Source of the DNA: Brevundimonas sp. SL130
GTDB taxonomy: Bacteria; Pseudomonadota; Alphaproteobacteria; Caulobacterales; Caulobacteraceae
Reading direction: 5' to 3'
Assembly (NCBI RefSeq): GCF_026625805.1
Contig: NZ_CP113064.1
Coordinates: forward strand, 2,706,657 to 2,770,656
Length of the DNA stretch: 64,000 nucleotides
Within the stretch, counting starts at the first letter, position 1. Each line of letters begins with the position of its first letter. Made by a program: the position numbers and the translations under genes. Below, piece by piece: positions 8,444 to 17,381 of the stretch. The notes under the pieces were generated by a model. That model was not told where the DNA came from. It worked only from the letters and a program-made list of their open reading frames with translations, and made no database searches.

Positions 8444-10459
8444 TCAGCCCTTGGACGGCGCGGCCGGCGCCCGACCGGCGAATTCGGTGCGCCAACCGCC
8501 GGCCTGGACGGACAGGTCATAGGCCTGATTGGAGTCCATCCCGTCGATGCGAACCCTGTGTTCGCCATCGACGGTGAGGCTCTGTTCGCCTTGGCCGAGA
8601 TCGACCCGCGCCGCGCCCTTGCCGGTCAGCACCAAGACAGGCGCCGGACCCGACCAATCCAGCCGTGCAGACATCGTGTGGGCGGCGCCTGACGCGACAA
8701 AGCGGCGATGGAAACCCTCCGGCCCCATGACCTGAAGATCCACGCCGCCCGATCCCGCCCATACGTCCTGAAGCCGCTTGCCGCCCTCGACCGTATAGCG
8801 CCGGGGTCCGGCCTCCAGGTCCAGACGGTCATAGACGTGGAAGACCGCCGCCCGCGCGCCGGTGTTGATGAAGGACAGCCGCACGCCGCCGTCGGACAGG
8901 ATTTCACGCTCGCACTCCAGCGCATAGACGCTGGGACAGGCCGGTCTGAAACCGGCGACCTGTTCGGGCCGTGACGACGTTGCGGGGATCGGCGGTGTGG
9001 TGCGTCCGGCCAGGGCGGCGGCGCGCACGGCCTCGTCCTGGGTCTCGGGCAAGGCGACAGGCCGGGCGTCAGATCCGCTGAAGTCCAGGCAAGACGTCAG
9101 GTCGCCACAGACAGCGCGCCGCCAGGGCGAGATATTGGGCTCCATCACCCCGAACCGCGCCTCAAGGAAGCGGATCACCGAAGTGTGGTCGAACACCTCG
9201 GAATTGACCTTCCCGCCCCGGCTCCAGGGCGACAGCACATACATGGGCACGCGTGGGCCCAAGCCGTAGGGACGCCCACGATACTGGGGCAGGTCCAGTT
9301 GTTTGTCGGCGCGGGCGGGCTGAAGATGGTGCTCGCCCGCCAGATCGACGGTCGAGCCGCCCCGCAGGCCGCCCTGGGCGTCGCGCGACGGCGGCGCCGG
9401 CGGCGGCACATGATCGAAGAAGCCGTCGTTCTCGTCGAAATTGACCAGCAGTACCGTGCGCGCCCAGACGTCCGGGTCGGCGGTCAGGGCGTCGATCACC
9501 TGGGCCGTATAATCGGCGCCCTGGGCCGGGCTGGACGGGCCAGGGTGTTCCGAGCCGCTGGCGGTGGCGATGACATAGGAGACCTGGGGCAGTCGCCCGG
9601 CCAGGACATCGGCCTTCAAGCCGTCCAGCGCCCGCGTGGTCAGCCCGCGCTCGACCAGGGCCGGATCGGACCCCGGCGCGCCGGCCACGGCCTTCTGGAA
9701 GGCCTCGAAGCCGACCAGGGGATTGTCGGTGAAGTTGTCGGCCATGTCCTGATAGACGCGCCAGTCGACGCCCGCCGCCTGCAACCGCTCGACATAGGTA
9801 GTCCAGCGATAGGGCTCAGCGTCGCCGCCGTCGCGCGGCAGACTGTCGTGCGAATTGCCGATACAGGGTCCGCCCCGCTCGCCCGAGCCGTCATTCGTGC
9901 CCGACCACAGCATGACCCGGTTGGGATTGGTGCCGGTCTGAAGCGCGCAGAAATAGGCGTCGCACAGGGTGAAGGCGTCGGCCATGGCGTACTGGAAGGG
10001 AATGTCCGCCCGCTCGTAATAGCCCATGGAATGGGCGTGCTTGGCCTCGGGCCAGCGTCCCATCCGCCCCTCGTCCCAGGCCGCCTGGGCGTCGGACCAG
10101 CTGTGCGGCGTCCCCTCGACCCGCATATGGGCGAAGGTCTGGCGGGTGTTCAGCGGAAAGGGCGCCAGCCAGGCCGGCCCCTCGCCGCCGCCGTCGTGCT
10201 GAAGCAGGACGTCACGGGCCTTGCCGTCGACGCCCGGCGCCGGGGCCGGATGTGGATCCGAGAATCCCCGCACGCCGTTCATCGTGCCGAAATAATGATC
10301 GAAGGACCGGTTCTCCTGCATCAGGATCACCACATGTTCGACGTCCTGGATCGTGCCGGTGCGCACCTTAGGGGCGATGCTCAGGGCCCGCGCCAGAGAG
10401 GGAAAAGCGGCGGCGGCGGCGAAACCGGCCAACAGGCCGCGGCGGTCGATCTGGGGCAT
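8444..10459 (-). CDS. plcN: Phosphocholine-specific phospholipase C (Tat-exported)
   Basis: Hydrolyses phosphatidylcholine-type lipids outside the cytoplasm, releasing phosphocholine. A twin-arginine signal (DRRGLLAGF) precedes the phosphoesterase domain, whose HVVILMQENRSFDHYFG motif, TNPNRVMLWSGT segment, NFDENDGFFDHV and SPWSRGG blocks are typical; two C-terminal DUF756-like beta domains follow. I start at 10459 (671 aa), the position nearest the RR motif. An in-frame ATG at 10513 has a better AAGAGGG site and would add 18 residues. The symbol is by family resemblance; a non-haemolytic role is assumed, not shown. Confidence 0.9.
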   Translation of the reverse strand: MPQIDRRGLLAGFAAAAAFPSLARALSIAPKVRTGTIQDVEHVVILMQENRSFDHYFGTMNGVRGFSDPHPAPAPGVDGKARDVLLQHDGGGEGPAWLAPFPLNTRQTFAHMRVEGTPHSWSDAQAAWDEGRMGRWPEAKHAHSMGYYERADIPFQYAMADAFTLCDAYFCALQTGTNPNRVMLWSGTNDGSGERGGPCIGNSHDSLPRDGGDAEPYRWTTYVERLQAAGVDWRVYQDMADNFTDNPLVGFEAFQKAVAGAPGSDPALVERGLTTRALDGLKADVLAGRLPQVSYVIATASGSEHPGPSSPAQGADYTAQVIDALTADPDVWARTVLLVNFDENDGFFDHVPPPAPPSRDAQGGLRGGSTVDLAGEHHLQPARADKQLDLPQYRGRPYGLGPRVPMYVLSPWSRGGKVNSEVFDHTSVIRFLEARFGVMEPNISPWRRAVCGDLTSCLDFSGSDARPVALPETQDEAVRAAALAGRTTPPIPATSSRPEQVAGFRPACPSVYALECEREILSDGGVRLSFINTGARAAVFHVYDRLDLEAGPRRYTVEGGKRLQDVWAGSGGVDLQVMGPEGFHRRFVASGAAHTMSARLDWSGPAPVLVLTGKGAARVDLGQGEQSLTVDGEHRVRIDGMDSNQAYDLSVQAGGWRTEFAGRAPAAPSKG

Positions 10460-10631
10460 GGCGGGTCCGTGCTGAGGGCGCTGGACGACGACGCCCAGAC
10501 CTGAGCTCGGCATCGTCGCGCCGCCCTCTTAGGCGCCGGATGTGACAGAAAATCTTCAGCCGGAGTCTTCCGTCGGGTTTTTAGGACTGACGGGCTGACG
10601 CTCCCTCCATGGCCGGGGGCCAATAACGAGA

Positions 10632-10660
10632 GGGGGGCGAGGTCAAGACCTCGCCCCCCC
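10632..10660 (-). terminator. GC-rich hairpin after TonB receptor gene
   Basis: Inverted repeat GGGGGGCGAGGT (10632-10643) and ACCTCGCCCCCC (10648-10659) with a 4-nt loop, located 20-50 bp after the end of the receptor gene on the minus strand. Very stable, but no clear T tract follows in that direction, so the terminator call is tentative. Confidence 0.55.
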
Positions 10661-10681
10661 CCAAGTCGTTCGATCTGCAAG

Positions 10682-13168
10682 TCAGAAGTAGAAGCGCACA
10701 GCCGCCGTGACAGTCCGGCCCGGCAAGGCCTGAGCCGTGACAATGCCGCTTGCGGGCAAAGAGCCTGCCGACACAGAGGTGATCGCCATTTCATCAAACA
10801 GGTTGTTGGCGTTCAGGGACAGTACGACGCGATCAACCGGGCGAACCTGCAAGAAGGCGTTGACGGTGGCGTAGCCCGGGATTTTCAGCTGGTTCGTGTC
10901 CTGGGCATAGCTTTCGGTCGTACCCACAATACTGGCGCCCACGGTGAAGAGGTCGGTGTCGTACTGCGGCATCAGTTGGTAGAGCACATCCGCCTGGCGG
11001 CGCGGCGTATTGCCGACCAAGGTCGAATCTTCGGCCTCAGTGATCTCGGCGCTCGTGATCGTCGCCCCTGCCGAGAGGCTGAACGGTCCACGCCGTACGC
11101 CGCCCTCGAACTCGGCGCCGATGGCCTTGTAGCCGCGCTTAACGAGCGCAGGCCGGGCGATTCCGTCAGTACCCGTCAGGATCTGCTGGTTCGTCTCATT
11201 GATCTCGGCCCAGAAGCCGGTGACGTTGGCGAACAGACCATCGGTACGGAACTTGGCCCCAATCTCAGCCTGTTTGACCGGGTCATAGGCCGCATCGGCA
11301 TCAAGCAGACTTCCATCGACTGTGCTGATCGCGGGAGAATACAGAATCGCCGACGCCGCTGCCCGCGCCCCTTTACTGTATCGGGTGAAGCCCGAGAAAT
11401 TCTGGGAGAAGCGATAGTTCGCGCTGACGGAATAGGACGTATAGTCGTAACTATAATCTACCGGGGTTGCATTCGTAGAGGGAATGAAGGCGAACGTCCG
11501 TTCCGCTTCAGAAAGAACACCGTCATTGTCCACATCGATGGTCTGGACGTCGGTGGCGCGGTTACTGGCGGTCGTGCCACTGACGTCACCACTATCAAAG
11601 CGCAACGAGCCACCGACCGCCAGTTTCCCCAAACGATAGTTCAACGAACCGTAGGGCGCGAAGACGCTATAGGTCACGTCAGTGCGCGATTTGCCGCCGG
11701 CGGCCGCTGGACCGGTGAAGTTCACAACGCCGTCCTGTGTGCGGGGCGTGCCGTTCAGATTGAAGATATTCACCATGGCCGACCGACCACCGCCCGTGAC
11801 GTCCTGCAAGAACGGGATCAAGGTGCGGTTCATCTTCAGGTCTTGTTCGGCGTTATAGACGCCCAGGGTCGTCGTCAGTTCACCGGCGCCGATGGTCCAG
11901 GCACGGCTGGCGCGCAGATCGTTGGTGAAGTTGTTAAAGCTATCGAGTTCATTGCGAACCAGCATCGAATAGGAGAGCAACCCGTTCCCGTTCACCGTTG
12001 CTGGGTTGATCGCCTGCCCGGCTTGCGGCCCGCTGGCGTAGGACAGCGTGCCCGGACGCCCGCCCAGAGCAAAGGGCGCTGCGGCGGCCGGGAAGGCTGC
12101 GAGTCCGAAATGTATGTTGCCTGTGCCTGACTGGTCGGAATACCGCATATGCTCGGATATGGTCCAACCATGGAGCTTAAAGCGTGTCTTGAACCCGACG
12201 GCGCGCACGACCGCGCGGTTTCCATCGTTCAGATTGGCCTCACTCAGCACGTTGTCGCCATTGATCAGCGGGAAGACGTTCGTGTTGCGCGCCGTCAGCG
12301 TATCGCTCTTGATCGAAAAACCCGCGACGCTGGTATAGTCAGGATCATCGTTGGTTCCGGACACCAAAAGTGGAGCCGGACCGTAGGAGGTGACCGCATC
12401 GTCAAGGAATTTGGCTTCTAGACGAACGAATCCGCCGTCGAACTCCTTAGTGACATTCGCCTTGATCTGACCGCCTTGGTTGCCCTTGAAACCGGACTCG
12501 CGTGGCCCCTCGCCCTCGCGATAGAAGCCGCCGATATGATACCGGAGTGTATCGCTCAGGTGACCGCCATAGCTGAAGTCGCCGCGGTAGGTGTCGTAGT
12601 CCAGACCGGCGGAGGCCTGGAAGGACCCGCCTTCAACCTCCCCCGTGTTTGAAATGAGGTTGATGACGCCTCCAGGCGCATTGGAGGCGAAGGTGGAGGC
12701 GGACCCGCCGCGGATCGACTCGATCTGAGCGACGCTCAGGTCATATCTGAGGAAATAATCCGGGATCACCCCCATGATATCCCCGAACTCCATGACGGGG
12801 AGGCCGTCTTCCTGGAACTGGAGATATTTGGCCCCCGAGCCGACCATGGGCAGCCCCCGGATGGTGTAGTTGCCGTTGACGTCGCCGCCCCCCGCTTCAG
12901 CACGAATGCCCGGGATGGTGCGGAACAAGTCAGTGATGGAATAGGCGCCGATCTTCGAGATTTCGACGTCGTCGATCGAACTGGTGGATGTCGCGCTGTC
13001 GAGGCGATCCCGCGCCTTGGCGACCCCCGTGACGACAACGTCGTCATTCGCCCGGGCGCGACTGGCCTCCCAGGCGGTCTGGCGCGGCGGCGGCTCTTCC
13101 GTCTGCGCAAATGATGGCGCGGCCAGCAACAGTGGAGCGAGCGCAACGGTCAGGTATAAGGATCTCAA
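10682..13168 (-). CDS. TonB-dependent outer-membrane receptor
   Basis: Outer-membrane ligand-gated channel energised by TonB-ExbBD, 828 aa. The signal peptide ends at PSFAQ; a TonB-box-like segment DDVVVTG is followed by the plug domain (ITDLFRTIPGIRAEAGG, YTIRGLPMV, IESIRGGSASTFASNAPGGVINLIS) and a long beta-barrel ending in VTAAVRFYF, with the terminal Phe expected of outer-membrane proteins. The open frame extends upstream, but TTG at 13168 has GGAGG 5 nt before it and gives a normal signal peptide, so I choose it. Substrate unknown: no siderophore, heme or cobalamin genes are adjacent. Confidence 0.9.
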   Translation of the reverse strand: MRSLYLTVALAPLLLAAPSFAQTEEPPPRQTAWEASRARANDDVVVTGVAKARDRLDSATSTSSIDDVEISKIGAYSITDLFRTIPGIRAEAGGGDVNGNYTIRGLPMVGSGAKYLQFQEDGLPVMEFGDIMGVIPDYFLRYDLSVAQIESIRGGSASTFASNAPGGVINLISNTGEVEGGSFQASAGLDYDTYRGDFSYGGHLSDTLRYHIGGFYREGEGPRESGFKGNQGGQIKANVTKEFDGGFVRLEAKFLDDAVTSYGPAPLLVSGTNDDPDYTSVAGFSIKSDTLTARNTNVFPLINGDNVLSEANLNDGNRAVVRAVGFKTRFKLHGWTISEHMRYSDQSGTGNIHFGLAAFPAAAAPFALGGRPGTLSYASGPQAGQAINPATVNGNGLLSYSMLVRNELDSFNNFTNDLRASRAWTIGAGELTTTLGVYNAEQDLKMNRTLIPFLQDVTGGGRSAMVNIFNLNGTPRTQDGVVNFTGPAAAGGKSRTDVTYSVFAPYGSLNYRLGKLAVGGSLRFDSGDVSGTTASNRATDVQTIDVDNDGVLSEAERTFAFIPSTNATPVDYSYDYTSYSVSANYRFSQNFSGFTRYSKGARAAASAILYSPAISTVDGSLLDADAAYDPVKQAEIGAKFRTDGLFANVTGFWAEINETNQQILTGTDGIARPALVKRGYKAIGAEFEGGVRRGPFSLSAGATITSAEITEAEDSTLVGNTPRRQADVLYQLMPQYDTDLFTVGASIVGTTESYAQDTNQLKIPGYATVNAFLQVRPVDRVVLSLNANNLFDEMAITSVSAGSLPASGIVTAQALPGRTVTAAVRFYF

Positions 13169-13202
13169 GAACGCCTCCGAATATTTATGTGGTCGCCCAT
13201 TC

Positions 13203-13217
13203 GATATGAAACATATC
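13203..13217 (-). promoter_or_regulatory. Inverted repeat upstream of TonB receptor
   Basis: Perfect dyad GATATG-AAA-CATATC 35 bp upstream of the receptor start. Position and symmetry suit a repressor or activator site; the cognate regulator is unknown and it does not match a full Fur box by eye. Confidence 0.35.
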
Positions 13218-13699
13218 TGCCCACAAGAGCTTCGCCTGACCACTTGACGCCAGTCGAATACATTAACGGGGGCTTCGCATTTCATAACGCGTCACTACGC
13301 GCTTCTACGGACCAGATTTGGCCATGAATGAGACAATATCGAAACGAAGCGAGCGCTCCTGGCGAGCGTCAGCGGCAAACGTCTGGGCAACCGAAAATCT
13401 GGCGCGGACGTCGCCGCCCTCGACCTCGATCCGAGCTGCGTCGGCCCATGTCGCCGGGGCTCAGAAGAATGTATTCGCGCGGGCGTCTCTCGCCGCCTGA
13501 ACGGTTAAGATTATACGTTTTTATTTAGGGACTTACGCACCTTAAGCCGGCGCCGAAGTACAATCGAACAGCCGGTGACGCAGCCCCGCGGCGCATCGCT
13601 ATAGGGCTGGTTTCCAAGACGCTTCGTTGAAGAATCTTGCTGTAAAAGCAGCCGGCCTAACGGTTGTTTCGAGCGAGCCACCGCGATTCAGAGCGGCGA
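13218..13699. other. Gene-free stretch
   Basis: About 480 bp between the TonB receptor promoter area and tRNA-Leu. Short open frames exist on both strands but none has a convincing ribosome site, codon pattern or recognisable product. No repeat array or known RNA element was identified. It probably holds the receptor promoter and possibly an unrecognised small RNA. Confidence 0.5.
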
Positions 13700-13724
13700 C
13701 CAGCAAATCATCTTCGCTTGCTGG
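13700..13724 (-). terminator. Hairpin after tRNA-Leu
   Basis: CCAGCAA (13700-13706) and TTGCTGG (13718-13724) form a stem just beyond the 3' end of the tRNA on the minus strand. No strong T run follows, so it may be a processing or weak termination structure. Confidence 0.4.
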
Positions 13725-13731
13725 ACAAGCC

Positions 13732-13818
13732 TGGTGCGGGCGGCCGGGGTCGAACCGGCAAGGACTTTCGTCCGGCAGATTTTAAGTCTGCTGCGTCTAC
13801 CAGTTTCGCCACGCCCGC
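13732..13818 (-). tRNA. tRNA-Leu (anticodon UAA)
   Basis: 87-nt class II tRNA including an encoded CCA. The acceptor stem GCGGGCG pairs with CGCCCGC, the D-arm has AAACTGGTAGACGC, the anticodon arm is GCAGA-CTTAAAA-TCTGC, giving anticodon UAA that reads UUA, a variable arm GGACGAAAGTCC follows, and the T-arm contains GGTTCGACCC. The long variable arm fits leucine. UUA is a rare codon at this GC content. Confidence 0.97.
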
Positions 13819-13865
13819 GAGCCGGTCCGGCTCTATAGCCAGACCGGCGCACGGGGCCAAGCGGA

Positions 13866-15305
13866 TCAGTGCGTCGGCGTCGCGGCGGCGGGCCGCATAG
13901 CACGGAAGTCCACATCGGAATCGGCGATCAGCCAGACCAGGCCGGCCCAGGCGGCGACGTTTTGGGTCAGCTGCGCCGGATCAATCTTATCCAGGGTGTC
14001 GTTGGCGGTGTGGTGCAGGTCGAAATAGCGGGTTCCGTCCTGGGCCAGACCGAAGAAGGGCACGCCGAGCGGGCCGAGCGGGCCGATATCGACGCCGCCG
14101 TCGGTCTCGACGCGATCCGAGGCCAGAACCCCGATCGGGTAGAGCACCCGCGTCGCCGCCTTCTGGAAGTCAGACCCTTGCGCGCCGGCGGGCAGTCGCA
14201 GGGCGTAGACGCGATCGGCGCCGAAATCGCTTTCGCCGGCGATGATGTGTTTCTCCGCCGCCGCGCCCAGGGCGCGGGCGTAAACGCCGCCGCCGTTGCC
14301 GGTCTCGGGCGTCGGCTGGGCCACTTCTTCGGAGCCATAGAAGATCACCCGGATCGTGCGGGCGGGGCGGCGGCCGCTGTCGGCGATGGCCTTGGCCGCT
14401 GCGACCGTGATGGCCCCGCCCGCGCCGTCGTCGATGGCGCCAGTGCCCAGGTCCCAGCTGTCCATATGCGAGCCCAGAACGATGACCTCGTCCGGCCGGG
14501 TGGCGCCCGGCAGGTCGCCGATGACGTTCTGGCTGTGGGTCACATAGGTGTGGGCGGTCGAGGTCAGGCGCATCCGCATCGGTTCGCCCAGGGCGATCAG
14601 ACGGCTGACCTGATCGGCGTCCGGCGCCGACAGGGCGAAGGACGGAATAGTGGGCTTGCCGTCGACATAGCGGGTGGTGCCGGTGTGGGGCATGCGGTCC
14701 TCGTCCGAGCCGACCGACCGCATGACGAAGGCCGCCGCGCCCTTGGCCGCCGCCACGCCCGGCCCGGCGCCGCGCACGCGGGTCTGGGGCCCATAGCCTG
14801 AGCCGTCCTGCATAGCGTGCATCTGGCCCAGGTCGACATAGACGATCTTGCCGCGCACGGCGGCGTCAGGCGCCGCCTGTAGGTCTTCAAAACTGGAGAA
14901 GCGCACGACGTCCGCCTCGATCCCGCCGCGCGGCGTGGCCGGCGAGTGGCCCAGGGCGGCGGCGACCAGGGCCTGGGCGTTCTTGCCGACGATGGCGGCG
15001 GAGCCTTCGCCCCGCTCCCAGCCGACCAGAGGAAATTGTTCGACACGGACGTTCTGGAAGCCGTGCGCGCGCAGATAGTCTGCGGCCCAGGCGGCGGCGT
15101 CCTGTTCAGATTTCGACCCGGCAGGCCGGGCGCCGAAGCGGGTGGTCAGCTGGGTGACGTAGTCCAGAGCGATGTTGGACGTCAGGGCCGCGTCGCGGAT
15201 CGCGACGGCCCGCTCTACGGTCGCGGCGTCCTGGGCCGACGCCTGGGGCGCGAGAGCGACAAGGCCGAGCGCAAAGGCGCTGACGGACAACAGGCGAAGG
15301 GACAT
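13866..15305 (-). CDS. M28-family zinc metallopeptidase (carboxypeptidase Q-like)
   Basis: Exported aminopeptidase/carboxypeptidase of family M28, 479 aa. A signal peptide ends at QASAQ, and a PA-like insert domain lies around residues 100-250. The catalytic core shows the zinc ligands and acids in order: GSHMDSWD (His/Asp), AIDDGAGG (Asp), GSEE (Glu pair), and DLHHTANDTLDK (His) near the C-terminus. This order matches plasma glutamate carboxypeptidase/CPQ-type enzymes, which release amino acids from small peptides. Monocistronic on the minus strand; DUF3297 lies 42 bp upstream. Confidence 0.9.
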   Translation of the reverse strand: MSLRLLSVSAFALGLVALAPQASAQDAATVERAVAIRDAALTSNIALDYVTQLTTRFGARPAGSKSEQDAAAWAADYLRAHGFQNVRVEQFPLVGWERGEGSAAIVGKNAQALVAAALGHSPATPRGGIEADVVRFSSFEDLQAAPDAAVRGKIVYVDLGQMHAMQDGSGYGPQTRVRGAGPGVAAAKGAAAFVMRSVGSDEDRMPHTGTTRYVDGKPTIPSFALSAPDADQVSRLIALGEPMRMRLTSTAHTYVTHSQNVIGDLPGATRPDEVIVLGSHMDSWDLGTGAIDDGAGGAITVAAAKAIADSGRRPARTIRVIFYGSEEVAQPTPETGNGGGVYARALGAAAEKHIIAGESDFGADRVYALRLPAGAQGSDFQKAATRVLYPIGVLASDRVETDGGVDIGPLGPLGVPFFGLAQDGTRYFDLHHTANDTLDKIDPAQLTQNVAAWAGLVWLIADSDVDFRAMRPAAATPTH

Positions 15306-15347
15306 CGGCAGACTCCAGACTGGGGAAGACTGCGACCCTAGAAAGAC

Positions 15348-15587
15348 TTAGTCGTTCTGGAAATAGGGTTCGACCGGACCCTGCAATTTGACCGTAAGAG
15401 CCTTGCCCTTGCGGTCCACACGGTTGCCCAGGGCCAGGCGCACCCAGCCCTCGGAGACGCAATATTCCTCGACGTTGGTCTTTTCCTCGCCCTTGAAGCG
15501 GATGCCGACGCCGCGTTGCAGCACGTCCGCATCGTGGAAGGGGCTGGACGGATCGACAGAAAGGCGGTCGGGGGGCGTGTCGGACAT
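15348..15587 (-). CDS. DUF3297 family protein
   Basis: 79-aa cytoplasmic protein of the DUF3297 family, small conserved proteins of alphaproteobacteria sometimes labelled glutathione peroxidase by automated annotation without evidence I can see. The sequence reads MSDTPPDRLSVDPSSPFHD at the start, then VLQRGVGIRFKGEEKTNVEEYCVSEGWVRL and a C-terminus rich in Lys and Gly. Start set at the ATG preceding SDTPPD because residues upstream look non-coding. Function unknown. Confidence 0.85.
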   Translation of the reverse strand: MSDTPPDRLSVDPSSPFHDADVLQRGVGIRFKGEEKTNVEEYCVSEGWVRLALGNRVDRKGKALTVKLQGPVEPYFQND

Positions 15588-15663
15588 GATCGTTCGGCGG
15601 CTCGAATATCGGGAAGGCGCGGTGATAGCCGCGCCCGGCCCGTATGCCAACCGAAACCGCCGA

Positions 15664-15780
15664 TCAGCGGCCTATGACCATCTGGGTGGCCAAAGCCACA
15701 AACCAGTAGACAGCGCCGAACAGCCCCATGATCAGGGGCCGCCTCAGGCGGTGAGCAATGTAGAGAAGTTCGCCGATCAT
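15664..15780 (-). CDS. Possible 38-aa single-TM small protein
   Basis: Short frame encoding MIGELLYIAHRLRRP followed by a hydrophobic helix (LIMGLFGAVYWFVALATQMVIG) and a terminal Arg. A basic segment before one transmembrane helix suggests an inner-membrane micropeptide with the N-terminus inside. A weak purine-rich site (GGTGG) lies about 10 nt upstream. Not recognised as any known family. It sits in the gap between DUF3297 and motE, where no other gene is seen. Coding status rests on composition only. Confidence 0.45.
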   Translation of the reverse strand: MIGELLYIAHRLRRPLIMGLFGAVYWFVALATQMVIGR

Positions 15781-15888
15781 GTCGCACCATCCACCATGAA
15801 TCCGCCCTCTTACGGGGCGTGAAAGGATGATCCGCTAGAATGGTTAGCTTGTCGGTTCAGTTGGACTAGGGATGAGTCCGGATGCGGC

Positions 15889-16770
15889 CTACTGCACCGT
15901 CTGGCGCGGCTGGGCGTTGTCTCCGCCGGACGGCTGGTAGGCCTGGGGCCCGGCGGCGGGAGGCGTGGCGGCGGGGGTCGCGGCCGGACGCGCTGCGCGA
16001 CGCGCCGCAGGACGGGGCGCCTGGCGGGCCGGAGTGGCGGGAGCGACGACCGGCGTGGCGGCTGGAGTCGCCGCTGGGCCTGTTGGAGCCTGGGCGACGC
16101 CCGGCGCGGCGGGCGGCGGGGTCGCGGATTCGGCGGCGGCGGCGCGGGCGGCCATCTGCTGGGCCTGGAAGCGGGCGGCCAGTTTCTCCGTCAGTTCCTT
16201 GGCCTGGGCCGGCGTCATCTGGGCCATGATGGCGGCCAGGGTGCGCGGGCGCATGGCGGCGGCGACCGGCAGGCGCACACGATCGTCCAGCGTCGCCAGC
16301 ACCGGGGCGGCTTCCTTGGGCCGCATGGCGGAATAGACCTGGACCAGGCGGTCGATCTCGGCCTTCTCGCGCTCGTCGACCTGACCCAGCATCTGTTTCA
16401 TCTCGGCCTTCAGCGCCTCCAGCGCCTTGACCTTCGCATCCAGCTTCTGTTCGGCGGCGACCATCAGCGGCAGGGTGGTGGCGAAGTCCTGATCGCGGGC
16501 GTCCAGTTCGGTGCGGCGCGCCGACAGCGACTGGATGATCTTCAGTTCGGCCGGAGATATGCCGGCCTGCTGGGCCAGTTGTTCCGGCGACAGGGCGCAG
16601 GTGCCCGGCAGGGCCGGCTTGGGCGGCGCGCCCGCAGCGGCCGGCGCGGCTTCCTCGGCCCAGGCCTTGGCGCCCTCGAACAGGCCCGGCGCGACGCCGA
16701 TGGCGCGCACCGCAACGACGCCGCCGATGGCGACGGCGATCAGGGGCAGAAGGCGGGGGATACGGGCCAT
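15889..16770 (-). CDS. motE: MotE-like flagellar protein
   Basis: 293-aa protein with an N-terminal membrane segment or signal (residues 5-24), a coiled-coil region (about 95-145, KLDAKVKALEALKAEMKQML) and an MgtE-N/FliG-like domain with YSAMRPKEAAPVLATLDD and MRPRTLAAIMAQMTPAQA, then an Ala/Pro-rich tail. In rhizobia MotE is a periplasmic chaperone for the motility protein MotC; in Caulobacterales this gene travels with fliL-fliM. It is last in the fliL-fliM-DUF6468-motE run, 17 bp after the preceding gene. The name is by family and context; its exact role here is not known. Confidence 0.8.
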   Translation of the reverse strand: MARIPRLLPLIAVAIGGVVAVRAIGVAPGLFEGAKAWAEEAAPAAAGAPPKPALPGTCALSPEQLAQQAGISPAELKIIQSLSARRTELDARDQDFATTLPLMVAAEQKLDAKVKALEALKAEMKQMLGQVDEREKAEIDRLVQVYSAMRPKEAAPVLATLDDRVRLPVAAAMRPRTLAAIMAQMTPAQAKELTEKLAARFQAQQMAARAAAAESATPPPAAPGVAQAPTGPAATPAATPVVAPATPARQAPRPAARRAARPAATPAATPPAAGPQAYQPSGGDNAQPRQTVQ

Positions 16771-16787
16771 GGACTAGGGTTCCGGAC

Positions 16788-17381
16788 TCAGGCGGCGAAC
16801 AGATCGTCGTCGAGATTACGACGCGCGGCGTTGAGGCTTTGTTTTGCAGTGTGGTTAGCGGAGCCGGCGGCCGTCAGGGCCTGAACGATGGCGGCGACAT
16901 TATCGCGCCCGCCCGGAGCGGGGCTCCGACGGCCTCCATCCTGGGCCTTCGCAGGCTTGGACATGCCCTGGATCCGATCGGCGAGCGCAGCCATGCGGCG
17001 GGCGCGTTCCTCGTCGTCATTGACCAAAGCAACCGAGGCGCCGACGTTGGACACCAGTTCCAGGTCTCGCTCACGCGCGGCGACCGGCGCTTCGGCCGGG
17101 GCCGAAACCGGCGCGCGGGCGATCAGGCTTTCAAGCTGTTGCTTGACCTCGCGCGCCTTGATGATGCGGTCATGAAGAAGATCCGTCTCCTGGCCCGAAG
17201 CGCGCAGGGTCGCCAGCGCCGCCTCGGCGCGCCCGGCGGCCATGTTCAACTCGCTGACCGCCTGGGCGAAGGCGACCTGGCCGGCGCGCAGGGTCGCCAG
17301 CTTGCGTTCCAGCTTGATCCCGTAGCCCACCGCCGCGACCAGCAGCAGCATCAGCACGGCGTCCATGATCATGCCGGCCAT
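16788..17381 (-). CDS. DUF6468 flagellar-locus protein
   Basis: 197-aa inner-membrane protein: one N-terminal TM helix (residues 4-20, DAVLMLLLVAAVGYGI), then a coiled-coil cytoplasmic or periplasmic part (ATLRAGQVAFAQAVSELNMAAGRAE and following). This matches the DUF6468 family, found next to fliM/fliL in alphaproteobacteria. The start ATG overlaps the fliM stop (TGATG), so it is translationally coupled to the C-ring gene, suggesting a role in motor assembly. No enzymatic motif. Confidence 0.8.
   Translation of the reverse strand: MAGMIMDAVLMLLLVAAVGYGIKLERKLATLRAGQVAFAQAVSELNMAAGRAEAALATLRASGQETDLLHDRIIKAREVKQQLESLIARAPVSAPAEAPVAARERDLELVSNVGASVALVNDDEERARRMAALADRIQGMSKPAKAQDGGRRSPAPGGRDNVAAIVQALTAAGSANHTAKQSLNAARRNLDDDLFAA

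Noticed and set aside
10976..12130. 384-codon plus-strand frame within the TonB receptor gene
   Set aside because: Antisense to a beta-barrel with complete plug and barrel motifs; residue composition is of a shadow frame.
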